A stretch of 64,000 nucleotides of DNA from Plasmodium relictum (Eukaryota; Apicomplexa; Aconoidasida; Haemosporida; Plasmodiidae). Shown here one piece after another: positions 54,210 through 64,000 of this stretch (its first letter is position 1; each line of letters opens with the position of its first letter). Under the pieces are notes generated by a model. That model had not been told where the DNA came from and did not search any database. It saw nothing but the letters and a program-made list of their open reading frames with translations. The DNA lies in the NCBI RefSeq assembly GCF_900005765.1, contig NC_041685.1, positions 496,001-560,000 on the forward strand, written 5' to 3'. A program made the position numbers and the translations under genes.

Positions 54210-54587
54210 TAATTTGAATATATCCTCAAATATATATAAAATATTTTTTACATTTATTAAGAGTCTTTTCTCTTTTTTTTTTCTATTACCTTTTTACATA
54301 TTTTATTTTCATATTCATCCCATCTTAAAAATTTATTTTCATTATAAGGGTCTATAAAAAATATTCCATATCTAGCTTCAAAACTTAGTGTTACCTAAAA
54401 AAAAAATGAATATGTATACATAATGCTGAAATTAATAAAAAAAAATATAAAAATTCTTATTTTTTTTTTTATAAAAAGAAAAAATTACCACAAATAAAGG
54501 TAACATTAAAGAAACTAAAATATAAACACCAGATGAACAAAATGATATTAAAATTCTTATCCAACTATTAAATTTATATGGATCCAT
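53112..54587 (-). CDS. Four-pass membrane protein of unknown function, seven exons
   Basis: Exons are 54587-54489, 54394-54290, 54120-54031, 53903-53707, 53637-53548, 53479-53352 and 53248-53112, joined in phases 0,0,0,2,2,1 for 846 nt or 281 residues. Introns are 94, 169, 127, 69, 68 and 103 nt with GTA donors and YAG acceptors. Predicted membrane segments: residues 10-34 (ILISFCSSGVYILVSLMLPL), about 98-117 (IFIVVLINLIIVKGMLIYT), about 140-160 (LIILITCLSLINSALIIIPA) and about 176-192 (FYILLSDFLSHFAITIFL). A soluble loop (FEARYGIFFIDPYNENKFLR, then EADDPSEPELEKKKK) lies between the first two. The C-terminal 75 residues are soluble (VCELELLPWEKKHKLPVY). No family is recognised. The 94-codon frame at 53987-53703 is only the intron-plus-exon-4 read-through. 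Confidence 0.78.
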
Positions 54588-56287
54588 TTATTTTTATACA
54601 AATATGTGTATATTTAGGTGGGGGGAAAAAATAAAAAAAATTAAAATTAAAAAAATAAAACTATTTTTCAGCATATTTTTTTTTTTTATCAATATTCAAA
54701 AAGCAGAAAGAAAAAAAAAATTAAGATCTTTGCCTTTGGTACATTCTATATTATATGTGAATTCATAATTATACAGAAATTTTTCTTATTTTCTTTTTTC
54801 GAAAATTTATTTTAAAATCATAAAGTAAAATTATTTGATTATTAATCATTTTGATAAAAAACAACAGATTTTTAAATGCAAAAACAAAATTAATGTTGAT
54901 AAAAAAATTTTTCTGTTTAAAAAAAAAGATATAAAAAATAATTTTAAAACATTAAAATAAAATTAAGAATTACATTTTTTTTTTTTTTTTTTGTTGTGTG
55001 TTGTAAATTTGTCAAATTTGGAAATTTTACAACTGAAAAAAAATAGATTCTTATTTTTATGAATTATTGTGTAATAATATGAAATTTAATTATTCGTTTT
55101 ATTTTTATTTATTTATTTATTTTATTTTTTTTTTTTTTCTGTAATGTTTTAATATTTTAATATTAAAAAAAAAGTTATTTATTTTAATGAATTTAAATGC
55201 AGATAAATGTAGAAAAAAGTAAGACTTGTTATTTTTTAATGTATCAGAGAAAAGTTACATTGAAAGAAAGAGATTAATTTTATTTTTAATTAATAATGTA
55301 TATATGATAAATAAATTAAAAATTTTAATAAAATGTTAATAAAAATGAAATGTAATAATTATTTTTTATATTAAAAATGAAAAAAAAATAAAATAAAATA
55401 ATGAAATGCTTTAAATATAATGGAAATTCATTAAAAAAAAAATATAAATCTTGATTCTAAAATTTTCTTTATTTTAATTTATGCATCTACAAAAAAATAA
55501 TAAAAAAAAGAGAAATAATAAATATATAATTTTGTAAAGACAAATAAAATATACATGCATTTTCATTAAAAAAGTTCAAAACATAATATTTCTAATAATT
55601 TGAAATAATAAAAATAAAAAAAAAAAAAAAAAAATACAGTAAAAATATAAATTAATAAGATGAAATTAAAATAAAATAAAATACAATAATAAGATTACAA
55701 TAAAAACAAAATAAAATAAAACATATGGTTTTATTACATATATATATAATGATTTCAAATTAAATCAAAAGAAATGCAATATAAAGCCAAATTATTTGAA
55801 ATATAATTAAATGGAAATAAATTAAAATTAATAAAATCACTTGAAATTAGGTAAAATTAAACAAAATAAAATTATTCTTTTGAAATGAACGATATATATA
55901 AGTTTAATTAAAATAAATAATAAGACATTTTAAGTAAATATCTTAACTATATTCATTTCATTATATAGTTGAATATATAAAGCTAATTTATAGTTACTAA
56001 ACAAAATGGAAAACAAAGAAACAAAAACGTGCATATAAGAGATATATTTATAAATGAATATGAAAAAAAAAAAAAAAATATATATTATTAAAAATAATAA
56101 ATCAGCTGGTATATATAAATGTGTTCAATTTTTTTTTTTTTTTTAACAAAGATGAATAAATAAAGTGTATGATAAAAGAGAAATCTAATTAATAATAAAA
56201 ACGAAATGTATATTAAATGCATAAAAAATAGTAGAGCTTTCAGGAAATTAATATTGTAAATGCATTCATATATATAAAAAAAAAAAA
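54588..56287. promoter_or_regulatory. Divergent promoter region of the four-pass protein and the VPS41-like gene
   Basis: About 1.7 kb of A/T-rich DNA between divergent starts, with frequent AAAATAAAAT-type runs around 55640-55900. I see no coding frame, RNA gene or recognisable motif. Confidence 0.5.
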
Positions 56288-59200
56288 ATGACTAAATTGC
56301 AAAATTGTTTTTACTCATTATCAAAACAGGAGTGTTATAAGGATTTACATATGAAGAGTTGTAAAAAAAAAAAAAATATATATACTCATAGATGTTTAAA
56401 TATAAAAAAGTTCCTAAATTATGATAAATATAACAAAATGAAAAATTGTTATCAATATATAAATTTAAAAAAAGTTTTAATGGATAATTCTAAAAATTAT
56501 AAAAATAACAATGATAATAACAATGGTAACAATATAAATATAAATGAAGTTAATGTAAATAACGTGAGAATATTTATAAATAATTTATTTAACGATTGTT
56601 TCATTACAAGTATGTACATTTTTGAACATATTTCTTTAATTGGTTGGTCAAATGGAATTATTAGTATTTTTGATAAATATTTAAATATTATTCTGAACAA
56701 AAAAATTAGTAATTCTACAATTAAAAACATATCGATGAATAAAAAAGAAAATGCTATGTGTTTCATGGATAATTTGCATAACTTATATCTTATTTACTTA
56801 AATATAAGAAATGATTTAAAAGAAAATAATAATAATTTTTTTTTTGATTCAAAAAATGAAAATTGTAATGCATATCAAAATAAGTTTGGAGAATCATATT
56901 ATTTTGATGAAGAAAAGTATATAAATTTAAATAAAAGAGAGCAATCTTTTATAAAAGCTTTTGTATGTAATAAAATATTCCATTATAATATAAAATATTT
57001 GAACAGCTGTATAATTAACCCTTTTTTTGATAGTTATCATAATAATAATATTTGCATATTATCATCAAATAAAGCAGTTTCTATTTTATATATTTATGAA
57101 TTTCACATAAATAGCACAATCATATTTAAAGAACAAAATATATTAAATTTTTATTGGTATCATTGCTATATTTTTATTTGTACTGAATGTTCCATTTTTG
57201 TTATTAATTTTTTTGATAAAACTAAAGTGGCTCAGATTTTCCTAGATTCATATAATGATTTAAAAATAGACTCATTAGTTCAAATAAATCAACCATATAT
57301 CAATAGAAAAATAAAAGAAAAAGAAGGAAAATGTAATAATGATATAACATTTACTGATAAAAGAATAAGTTCAATTGATAATACACGTGAATATTACAAA
57401 AATGAACTTATACATGGTGAATTACATAAAGGTAAACTAGAATGTGATAGTACAGAGAGCGAATATAACCATTTACTTTGTAATAAAAAAAAAGAAAAGA
57501 ATTTATTTTTGATTCATACATGTGCAACTCAGAAAGGTGTGTACATAATTGCTAAAGAAAAAAATATTAAAATTATAAAAATAGAGAAAATAAACGGAAT
57601 AGAAAAGGTAAGTGTTCTAAGCAATTTTTATTTAGATAATTACATAATAAGCTTATGTGCTTTTCATGATAATAATAATTATAATGAAGAAGAATTTTTT
57701 ATATCAGCAATAATTTTTAATGTAAAAGTATTTAAGGAAAATGAGGGAAAACTAAAAATAAGGAACTGCTTTTTAGAACATCAAATTCTAACAAATAAGA
57801 ATTCTTTAATATATAGAAATACTATTAAGATAAAAAAAAAAAATTATATAAATATGAATAATATTATTTGTAATTATAATAATGATACTACTAATAATAT
57901 CTATAATGGTAATGAAAATTATACTTACTTTAAAAATTATATTAATTATTTGAGAATATTCCAATATACTTCATTTAGTAAAAATATTTGTAATGACTCA
58001 GTAGAAAAAAAAAAAAATTATTTTAATGATGTTTCTTTATATATATATGGTTACAACACATTTCTACAATTTCGACCCAAAAATATCAAAGAATCTTTTT
58101 TTGAACTTATATTAGAAAATAAAAGAAATAGCAAAAATATTTTGGTTATTTTAAATAATTTAAAAAAGAATACAAATAAGAAAGAATTAACTGATATCGG
58201 ATTACTGTTAATTTGCTCTTTTTTTAAATTTAAAAAATATTTTCTTGCTACAAAAATATTTCTTATTTTGCATAAACGTTTTCATAATAAAAGAAAAGTT
58301 ATATACGATATAATAAAAATATTGTTTCTTCATAAAAAAGTTTATATTCTTTCATTATTTTATACAAGATTAAAAAAAAAAGAAAAAGGTACAAAAACAA
58401 TGTATTACAAAATAAGATATAGAATAAGAAAAAGAAAAAAAAAAAAAATAAAAAGTATTATATATTTATTTCATTTGATTCATAAAATATATGAAAATAA
58501 ATTAAAAGAAAAAACAAAAGCAAAATTAAGAAAAAATAAAAAAAAAAAAAAAATTCTTCGTGTGCAAAAAGAAACAAAAAGGAAAAAAAAATTTTCCTTT
58601 TTTATTACTAAAAAATTATTTAATAAATTTTTAGTTTTTCTATTATGCACTAATGTTTATCATTTTAAAAATATTTATGAAACTTCTTCTGATAGTGATT
58701 TAAATGCTCATTTGTTATGCAAAAATATAATATTTTTGTTAAAAGATGATTTTGAATTTATAAATAAAAAATTAAGAACTACTTATAATTCATTTCATTT
58801 TACTTTACATAAAGAAAAAAAAAAAAACAGCCCTTCTGATATATCTTTTAAAAAGAATGAAACAGAAAAAAAAATTCTTTTAGATATTTTGTTAGATATA
58901 TATTTTAAATTTAATATATGTCCATTTAATATTTACAATAAAAATAATTTAATTTTATTTAATGAAAGGAATGAAAAATGTAAAAAAATTGAAGCCATCG
59001 GAAATTTTTTAAATCAGAACGAGTGTTCAAAAAAAACAAAATTATCTGAAAAGGAATATTGTGGAAACATCCTTTTTCATCATGAATATATTAATAAAAA
59101 CAAAATTTCTAAAAATATGATTTATACTTGTAGTGAAAAAACATATATTAATATAGAGAGAAATTCATATAACGAAAAAAAAAAAAATAAAAAATTTGAA

Positions 59201-61627
59201 GAATTTAAAAATGAAAAGGAATTTGAGAAAATAGAAATATTTAGAAATGAACAAAAAAGGAAATTTGAGAAAAAAGAAATAGTTATAAATGAAGAAAAAA
59301 AATTTCAAAATGAAATGGCATGTAGTAATAACAATTTTAGAAGTAATGATATGATCAATGGTAGTTTATACAACTGTTCTTTTTTTAAAAAAGAGTATGA
59401 TAACATAAAAAAGGCAGAAATATTAAAAATATTATTGAATATGAAAAATGAAAAGGTCTTTATTTATTTAAAACAGTGTGATTTAAAATTATTTAAAAAA
59501 ATTATAAATAAAAATATTATGAAGTTATGTAAGTTAAACATTAAAAAGACAATTAGATTGTTGATTATAAAGAAGGAAAATAAATGTGAATATTTTTTTG
59601 ATCCCCATCAAATTGTAAAAAAACTAAAAAAAAAACCTTTTTTTTTATATAATTTTTTAAGGGAAATAAAAGATATAAAATATGTAATCATATATATTAA
59701 TTTAATTTTATATTTAATGTTTATTTTTGAACCATTGTTGTTAATAAATTTTTTAAGGGTATATTATAAATATATTAGTTTTAAAAAAATTTTATTTTTT
59801 ATATCATTTTTTAATTATTTATTTGCTAGTTATAGTTTTCTAGGAAATAAAAATAGCTATTGTAATAATAGTGATCGAACAAATAATAAAAGAGTAACAA
59901 TTTGTGAAAATGATAATTATTTAGAAGAAAACGGTAATATTATTACTGAAAATAGTAATAGTGAAAATAAGATAATGTGTAAAATATATAAAAAGGATAA
60001 ATGTGTTAATGAAAAAGAAAATAATTTAATTGAAACTTATTCTTTAACTAATATATATAATAGGAACTTTATAAAGAATCACAATTTGAAAAGAACTTTT
60101 GATAGCAAATCATATATTAATTTTTTTAAAAATGAAAATGTTATATTATTGTATAAATATCTATTAAATGAGTATGTTAAAAAAAAAAAATTGGTGGAAT
60201 TATTTAATATGATAAAAGAAGAATCAATTAATTATAAAAACAAACTAAATTTTTTTCTTAATTTAAAAGCATTTATTTATTTAAAATTTGGTTATGTAAA
60301 TAGGGCAATAAAAATTTATCTTAAGTTGAGCAATTATTTACAAATATTTTTGATTATGAATTATCATAATTTAAATATTGATGAAGATATCAGAAAAAAA
60401 GTAAAGGATTATTTAGATGCAGGGAATCACGTTATTTCCTACAATAACCTCCAAAAAAAAAATTTAAATAAAAAATTGTTTGATAAAAATTTTTTTAAAG
60501 AACAAGAAATAAAAAAAAACAATAGCCTTTTCATAAAAGATGAATATTTTTGTTATATTGACGAAAATAAAGAAATTAAGAAGTACAGAAGTATAATTCT
60601 TAGGAAAAAAAAATTTAGTTTAAAAAGAAAATGTAAGATACATAAATTACAAGATGATGTTTACTGTTTCCGAGAAAATGTATACTTTTCAAGAAAGAGA
60701 AATAAGATTCACCATAATGATACTTTTGTAAAGATGAAGAAAGATAAAAATAAAAAAATTGAAAATAATGAAATAACAAAATATGCAATTCATAATATTT
60801 TTCATGCTGAAACAAGTAAAAATAATGAAATGATTTATAAGATGAATAATAATTTAGAAAAATATATAATTAAAAATGTAAATTGTAATATTCTAGATAA
60901 AGAGATTATGTATCAATTATATTTGGAAAAAAAGAGAAAAAAAAAAAAAATAAATATATATTTAAGTAGTGAAAATAGGCAGATATTCAAAAAAAATAAT
61001 AATGATATACGTAAAAAAAATGAGGAAAATCAATATTTAAATAAAGAAATAGTTATAAAGAATTATTTTATTCATAATATAAATTATGAAATGAATTATC
61101 TAACATTAATATCTTTACTAGAAGAACTATTATATAAAAATGAATTATACGAAAATTATAATAAAATCTTAAGAAATAAAAAAAAAAGCATATTTAATTT
61201 CTTAAGTGAAATAAAAAGAAAAGGTTATACAATATATAATGGAAAAGAAAAAAAAGAATTAAAAAGGTATGAATTAAACTTAATAGATATAAATGATTAT
61301 TATTTTTTAAATGAAGATACAAAGGAATCATGTATGTTAACATCTTATTTTAGAAACGATCAGCATGTTAAAAATAATGAAAAAATATATCATATCCAGA
61401 AAAATATTCCTCCTAATTATTATTTATATGATCAAATGTATAGCAATCCTTTTATCTCAAAAATTTCATCTTTTTGCTCTTTATGCTTAAATAACATATA
61501 TATTGACCGCTACTACTTCAATAAAAAAAAAATTAAAAATAATATTATTATATTTTTTTTCTGTAATCATGTCTATCATTTTAACTGTTTAAAGAAAAAG
61601 CAAATAACCTGTAATATATGTTATTAA
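56288..61627 (+). CDS. VPS41-like vacuolar sorting protein with C-terminal RING-H2
   Basis: A single-exon, 1779-residue protein. An N-terminal beta-propeller-like region starts near residue 90 (CFITSMYIFEHISLIGWSNG, then IISIFDKYL). Clathrin-type helical repeats follow (LLICSFFKFKKYFLATKIFL). A segment near 1040-1120 (VFIYLKQCDLKLFKKIIN, then TIRLLII and PHQIVKKLKKKPFFLYNFL) resembles the VPS41 core (VFQLIHKHNLF...AVDMLL...KVVEEL). LKAFIYLKFGYVNRAIKIYL matches the next repeat. The C-terminus is a RING-H2: CSLC, then CNHVYHFNC and CNIC in the last 55 residues. This propeller-CHCR-RING order is that of VPS8, VPS11, VPS18 and VPS41; spacing fits VPS41 best. Such proteins tether late endosomal or vacuolar membranes with Rab7 (HOPS), which in apicomplexans serves secretory organelles. 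Lys-rich inserts make it about twice the usual length. Confidence 0.68.
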   Translation: MTKLQNCFYSLSKQECYKDLHMKSCKKKKNIYTHRCLNIKKFLNYDKYNKMKNCYQYINLKKVLMDNSKNYKNNNDNNNGNNININEVNVNNVRIFINNLFNDCFITSMYIFEHISLIGWSNGIISIFDKYLNIILNKKISNSTIKNISMNKKENAMCFMDNLHNLYLIYLNIRNDLKENNNNFFFDSKNENCNAYQNKFGESYYFDEEKYINLNKREQSFIKAFVCNKIFHYNIKYLNSCIINPFFDSYHNNNICILSSNKAVSILYIYEFHINSTIIFKEQNILNFYWYHCYIFICTECSIFVINFFDKTKVAQIFLDSYNDLKIDSLVQINQPYINRKIKEKEGKCNNDITFTDKRISSIDNTREYYKNELIHGELHKGKLECDSTESEYNHLLCNKKKEKNLFLIHTCATQKGVYIIAKEKNIKIIKIEKINGIEKVSVLSNFYLDNYIISLCAFHDNNNYNEEEFFISAIIFNVKVFKENEGKLKIRNCFLEHQILTNKNSLIYRNTIKIKKKNYINMNNIICNYNNDTTNNIYNGNENYTYFKNYINYLRIFQYTSFSKNICNDSVEKKKNYFNDVSLYIYGYNTFLQFRPKNIKESFFELILENKRNSKNILVILNNLKKNTNKKELTDIGLLLICSFFKFKKYFLATKIFLILHKRFHNKRKVIYDIIKILFLHKKVYILSLFYTRLKKKEKGTKTMYYKIRYRIRKRKKKKIKSIIYLFHLIHKIYENKLKEKTKAKLRKNKKKKKILRVQKETKRKKKFSFFITKKLFNKFLVFLLCTNVYHFKNIYETSSDSDLNAHLLCKNIIFLLKDDFEFINKKLRTTYNSFHFTLHKEKKKNSPSDISFKKNETEKKILLDILLDIYFKFNICPFNIYNKNNLILFNERNEKCKKIEAIGNFLNQNECSKKTKLSEKEYCGNILFHHEYINKNKISKNMIYTCSEKTYINIERNSYNEKKKNKKFEEFKNEKEFEKIEIFRNEQKRKFEKKEIVINEEKKFQNEMACSNNNFRSNDMINGSLYNCSFFKKEYDNIKKAEILKILLNMKNEKVFIYLKQCDLKLFKKIINKNIMKLCKLNIKKTIRLLIIKKENKCEYFFDPHQIVKKLKKKPFFLYNFLREIKDIKYVIIYINLILYLMFIFEPLLLINFLRVYYKYISFKKILFFISFFNYLFASYSFLGNKNSYCNNSDRTNNKRVTICENDNYLEENGNIITENSNSENKIMCKIYKKDKCVNEKENNLIETYSLTNIYNRNFIKNHNLKRTFDSKSYINFFKNENVILLYKYLLNEYVKKKKLVELFNMIKEESINYKNKLNFFLNLKAFIYLKFGYVNRAIKIYLKLSNYLQIFLIMNYHNLNIDEDIRKKVKDYLDAGNHVISYNNLQKKNLNKKLFDKNFFKEQEIKKNNSLFIKDEYFCYIDENKEIKKYRSIILRKKKFSLKRKCKIHKLQDDVYCFRENVYFSRKRNKIHHNDTFVKMKKDKNKKIENNEITKYAIHNIFHAETSKNNEMIYKMNNNLEKYIIKNVNCNILDKEIMYQLYLEKKRKKKKINIYLSSENRQIFKKNNNDIRKKNEENQYLNKEIVIKNYFIHNINYEMNYLTLISLLEELLYKNELYENYNKILRNKKKSIFNFLSEIKRKGYTIYNGKEKKELKRYELNLIDINDYYFLNEDTKESCMLTSYFRNDQHVKNNEKIYHIQKNIPPNYYLYDQMYSNPFISKISSFCSLCLNNIYIDRYYFNKKKIKNNIIIFFFCNHVYHFNCLKKKQITCNICY

Positions 61628-62292
61628 GAGCTTCCTTTTAATAATTTTTTTTTTTCTTTTTCTCTTATTAAATAATAAATTCTAAAGTTTTTTTTTTGTT
61701 CCTGTATTCGTCTTTTTTTTTTTTTTTTTTTTAACTCATCTATAAGAATATTTCTTATTTTCTCGTATGATTCTATGTTTTTTTTTTTTTTTTTTTTTAT
61801 TCATTATTACTATATTAATTATAAGACAATTAAATAGTATTTTATTTTATTTTATTTTTTTATTTTTTTTTCTTTTATTAATCCTTTTTATCTATATATA
61901 TCATAATTATTTTAATATTTTAAAATTTATTAAAAGCTTTTGTTTCGTTTATTTTGTTTATTAATCATTTTATTTTTATTTTTTTATCTTTACTTTTTTG
62001 TTTCTTCTTTTTTTTGATTTGACTTGATTTTTTTTCTTTTTCTTTCTTTTTTATCTAATAAGTCTTTATTTTTATAATGTAAATAAAAATTGAAAGATTA
62101 ACTTTTTTTTTTTTTAAATATGCCATAAAACTTAATATGTTAAAATATTTTAAACCAAAATAAACTCAAAAAATTAATAAAAAAAATAAATTCTTATAAA
62201 TTGAAGAAAAAAGGAAAAAAAAAAAAAATTAATAAAATAAATTTATTATAAAAAAATATAGCTTTCAAAAGTATAAATATTAAAATTACTTT
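61628..62292. other. Convergent intergenic region
   Basis: About 665 nt, very T-rich on the left and A-rich on the right. It holds the 3' flanks of the VPS41-like and UFD1 genes. The frame at 61767-61964 is Phe/Leu/Ile-rich low-complexity sequence and is not called. Confidence 0.55.
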
Positions 62293-63945
62293 TCATTTTT
62301 CATATTTTTCCTTAACAAAATCAAAAATTACATTTGTATCTTGAATGGAGGCTACTTCAACATTTTTTTTATTTTCTATAAAAAAAGAAATATATTATAT
62401 ATACACATTTATTTAAATTTTTTAAATTATTATATAATTTTTAATTTAAACCTGAGTCAATTCTAATTACATCAAAATAATATACAAAATTATCATGATT
62501 TATGCATATGGTACTGTTTTTTGTTAGACAAGAATAATATCTTAGTTTTTCTTCCAATATTTTCTATTAAAAAAATATATAAAAAAAAATGTACAATAGA
62601 ATAATAATAATTTTTAATTTTCTAAATTTTTTTTTTTATCTAACTTTTGGTTCTCTTAATTCAAAAAACTTTTTATCATGTGGTTGCAAAACGACGCTAA
62701 AACAAGTTTCTAATTTTACAAATCTAAGTCTTACTATATCAAAGCAACTGAAAAAAAAAAAAAAAAAAAGTAAAAAACATGGAAAATAAAACATAATAAA
62801 TAATAAATACATTTTAAATATTTTAAAAATAAGATATTATTCTTATTATAATTTTTTCCATACTTTAAGTTTAAAGTTTTCATAATCCATGATGGCAAAA
62901 AAATAAAATTCTTTTTTGATTTGAAATCAAGAACATTGATAAAAACTCTGTCTAGCTCTAAAAAAAAAAAAATGAAATTAAATAAAAAAAAAAAAAAATA
63001 AAGTTTTCATAATATAAAATAAAATTTTTGTATAGTTGCAATTACGTACTATTAATATTTTTATATTTACAAAACTCGTTTATACTAGTCATACAAACAT
63101 TTTTATAATATATAGGCTTTTTTATGTTCACTTTTTCAATAACAAAATTCCATGGAACTTCAATATGCTTATTTAAAAGCTACAAAAAAAAAAAAAAATA
63201 AATAAAATAAAATAATAAAATAAATAAAATTAAAATATAATAAAAATAAAGATGAAATCAATTACATAATACACATTTAATTAGTTAATTTTCATGTATT
63301 AGTACTATATCATATATAAATATTGGCAAAGATGCTTTATCACTGTACTGTATATTATTATGACAAAATGTACCTAAATCAATTAGAATTAAAAAAAAAT
63401 ATAATAAAATAAAACTTAATATATATATACATTAAAATACCAATAAAAGGGTTAAATTTATCACTAAGTGGTAAAGCAATTAAATAAAATTCATTTTTAC
63501 CATTTCCCAAATTTAAATTATTTATATCATTTAGATATGTTAAAAGCTATAAATTAAAAAACAATAAAAAATATTTTATAAAATAATAAAAAATTAATTT
63601 TGATACATTTCTTAAATTTTAATTTTAACTTTAGTTTTATAGGCAGCTTTAATCGTGTAATTTTTTATTTTAGTTAAGATATTTGAATATTGCTTTTTTT
63701 TAATAGTTCTTTTGTTTGTTAAGAAATACGAAATATTATTCTTTGTTACATATTTTGAGTAAATACTAATGTCTACTAAAAAAAAAAAATTTTTTTTAAA
63801 TATTAAATTTTAGAAAAAAATAAAAATATTTTAAGTAAATTTTTTTATGATATATCTTTTTTTTATTCTATTTTATTTTTTTTTTCTAATAAATACTGAG
63901 TGTAAATAAAATTATTAAAAGAATACTTAAGATAATTTTAACCAT
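62293..63945 (-). CDS. UFD1: Apicoplast-type UFD1 (SELMA import component), nine exons
   Basis: Exons are 63945-63897, 63775-63630, 63546-63441, 63373-63306, 63179-63050, 62957-62864, 62747-62645, 62563-62452 and 62375-62293; total 891 nt, 296 residues, all phases consistent. The N-terminus is a bipartite apicoplast leader: signal peptide MVKIILSILLIILFTL, then Lys/Asn/Tyr-rich transit sequence (YVTKNNISYFLTNKRTIKKK). The body has UFD1 landmarks: IFLPSWIMKTLNLK (family FLPxWMMxxL), DIVRLRFVKLETCFSVVLQP, FFELREPKVR interrupted by an intron, then KILEEKLRYYSCLTKNSTI (family LExxLRxYxxLTxGD). Cytosolic UFD1 works with NPL4 and CDC48 in protein dislocation; the leader-bearing copy belongs to SELMA, the ERAD-derived machinery that imports proteins across the second-outermost plastid membrane. 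Gene order also matches the known P. falciparum apicoplast UFD1 locus, from memory. Three donors are GTT-type. Confidence 0.85.
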
Positions 63946-64000
63946 CTTATATTATTGTATATTTTGCCACTTTTTTTTTTATTCCCTCTTTTTTTAAAAT

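Noticed and set aside
1-64000. Mobile elements, LTR or virus-like copies, tRNA, rRNA or CRISPR arrays
   Set aside because: No reverse transcriptase, integrase or transposase frame, no terminal repeats, no clover-leaf sequence and no regular spaced repeats were found. All repeats seen are simple microsatellites.

Overview
The window is nuclear DNA of a malaria parasite (Plasmodium). It is extremely AT-rich, with non-coding DNA made almost entirely of A/T runs and (AT)n tracts. Proteins carry long Asn/Lys-rich low-complexity stretches, and introns are short (about 67-170 nt) with GTA-type donors and T-rich acceptors. From memory, the order NDH2 - UBC9 - unknown - helical-repeat protein - 6-phosphofructokinase - ... 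- sugar-transporter-like MFS - ... - apicoplast UFD1, with the same strands, matches a block of P. falciparum chromosome 9. The very high AT content and long intergenic gaps would suit an avian parasite, but the species cannot be fixed from the sequence. No tRNA, rRNA, CRISPR or mobile element was seen.

Layout. 0.6-6.9 kb: a long two-exon coiled-coil protein (-), a possible 42-residue gene (-) and the elongation factor ELF1 (+). 8.1-16 kb: an MFS transporter (+), GINS subunit PSF3 (-) and a BSD-domain protein (+). 16.8-25.3 kb: NDH2 (-), the SUMO E2 UBC9 (-, four exons), an unknown 288-residue protein (+) and a FASTK/HPR-type helical-repeat protein (-). 26.6-37.6 kb: the double-domain phosphofructokinase (-), a RluA-fold protein that lacks the catalytic Asp (+), a small basic protein (+) and a two-exon 190-residue protein (-). 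39-48.8 kb: a GLTP-fold lipid-transfer protein (+), a 143-residue two-exon protein (+), a Spinster-like MFS carrier with a large N-terminal extension (-, four exons) and a membrane-anchored thioredoxin (+, five exons). 49.3-64 kb: protein-only RNase P with an apicoplast-type leader (+), a four-pass membrane protein (-, seven exons), a VPS41-like RING protein (+) and apicoplast-type UFD1 (-, nine exons).

There are no operons; each gene is its own unit. Several products are organellar. NDH2 feeds electrons into the mitochondrial chain. PRORP and UFD1 carry apicoplast-type leaders, for tRNA processing and protein import respectively. The HPR protein is of a family that acts on organellar RNA. 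Exon models were built by hand: splice sites were chosen so that phases match and total lengths are divisible by three. Several long reading frames open at TTG or GTG, so NDH2 and the GLTP protein were moved to internal ATGs, and PRORP and the thioredoxin were given upstream exons.

Most worth a second look: the five-exon membrane thioredoxin, the RluA-fold protein with Pro in place of the catalytic Asp, the PRORP active-site change, the 14-17 nt motif shared by three intergenic regions, the upstream ORFs touching the ELF1 and RluA-fold start codons, and the run of GTT-type donors in UFD1.
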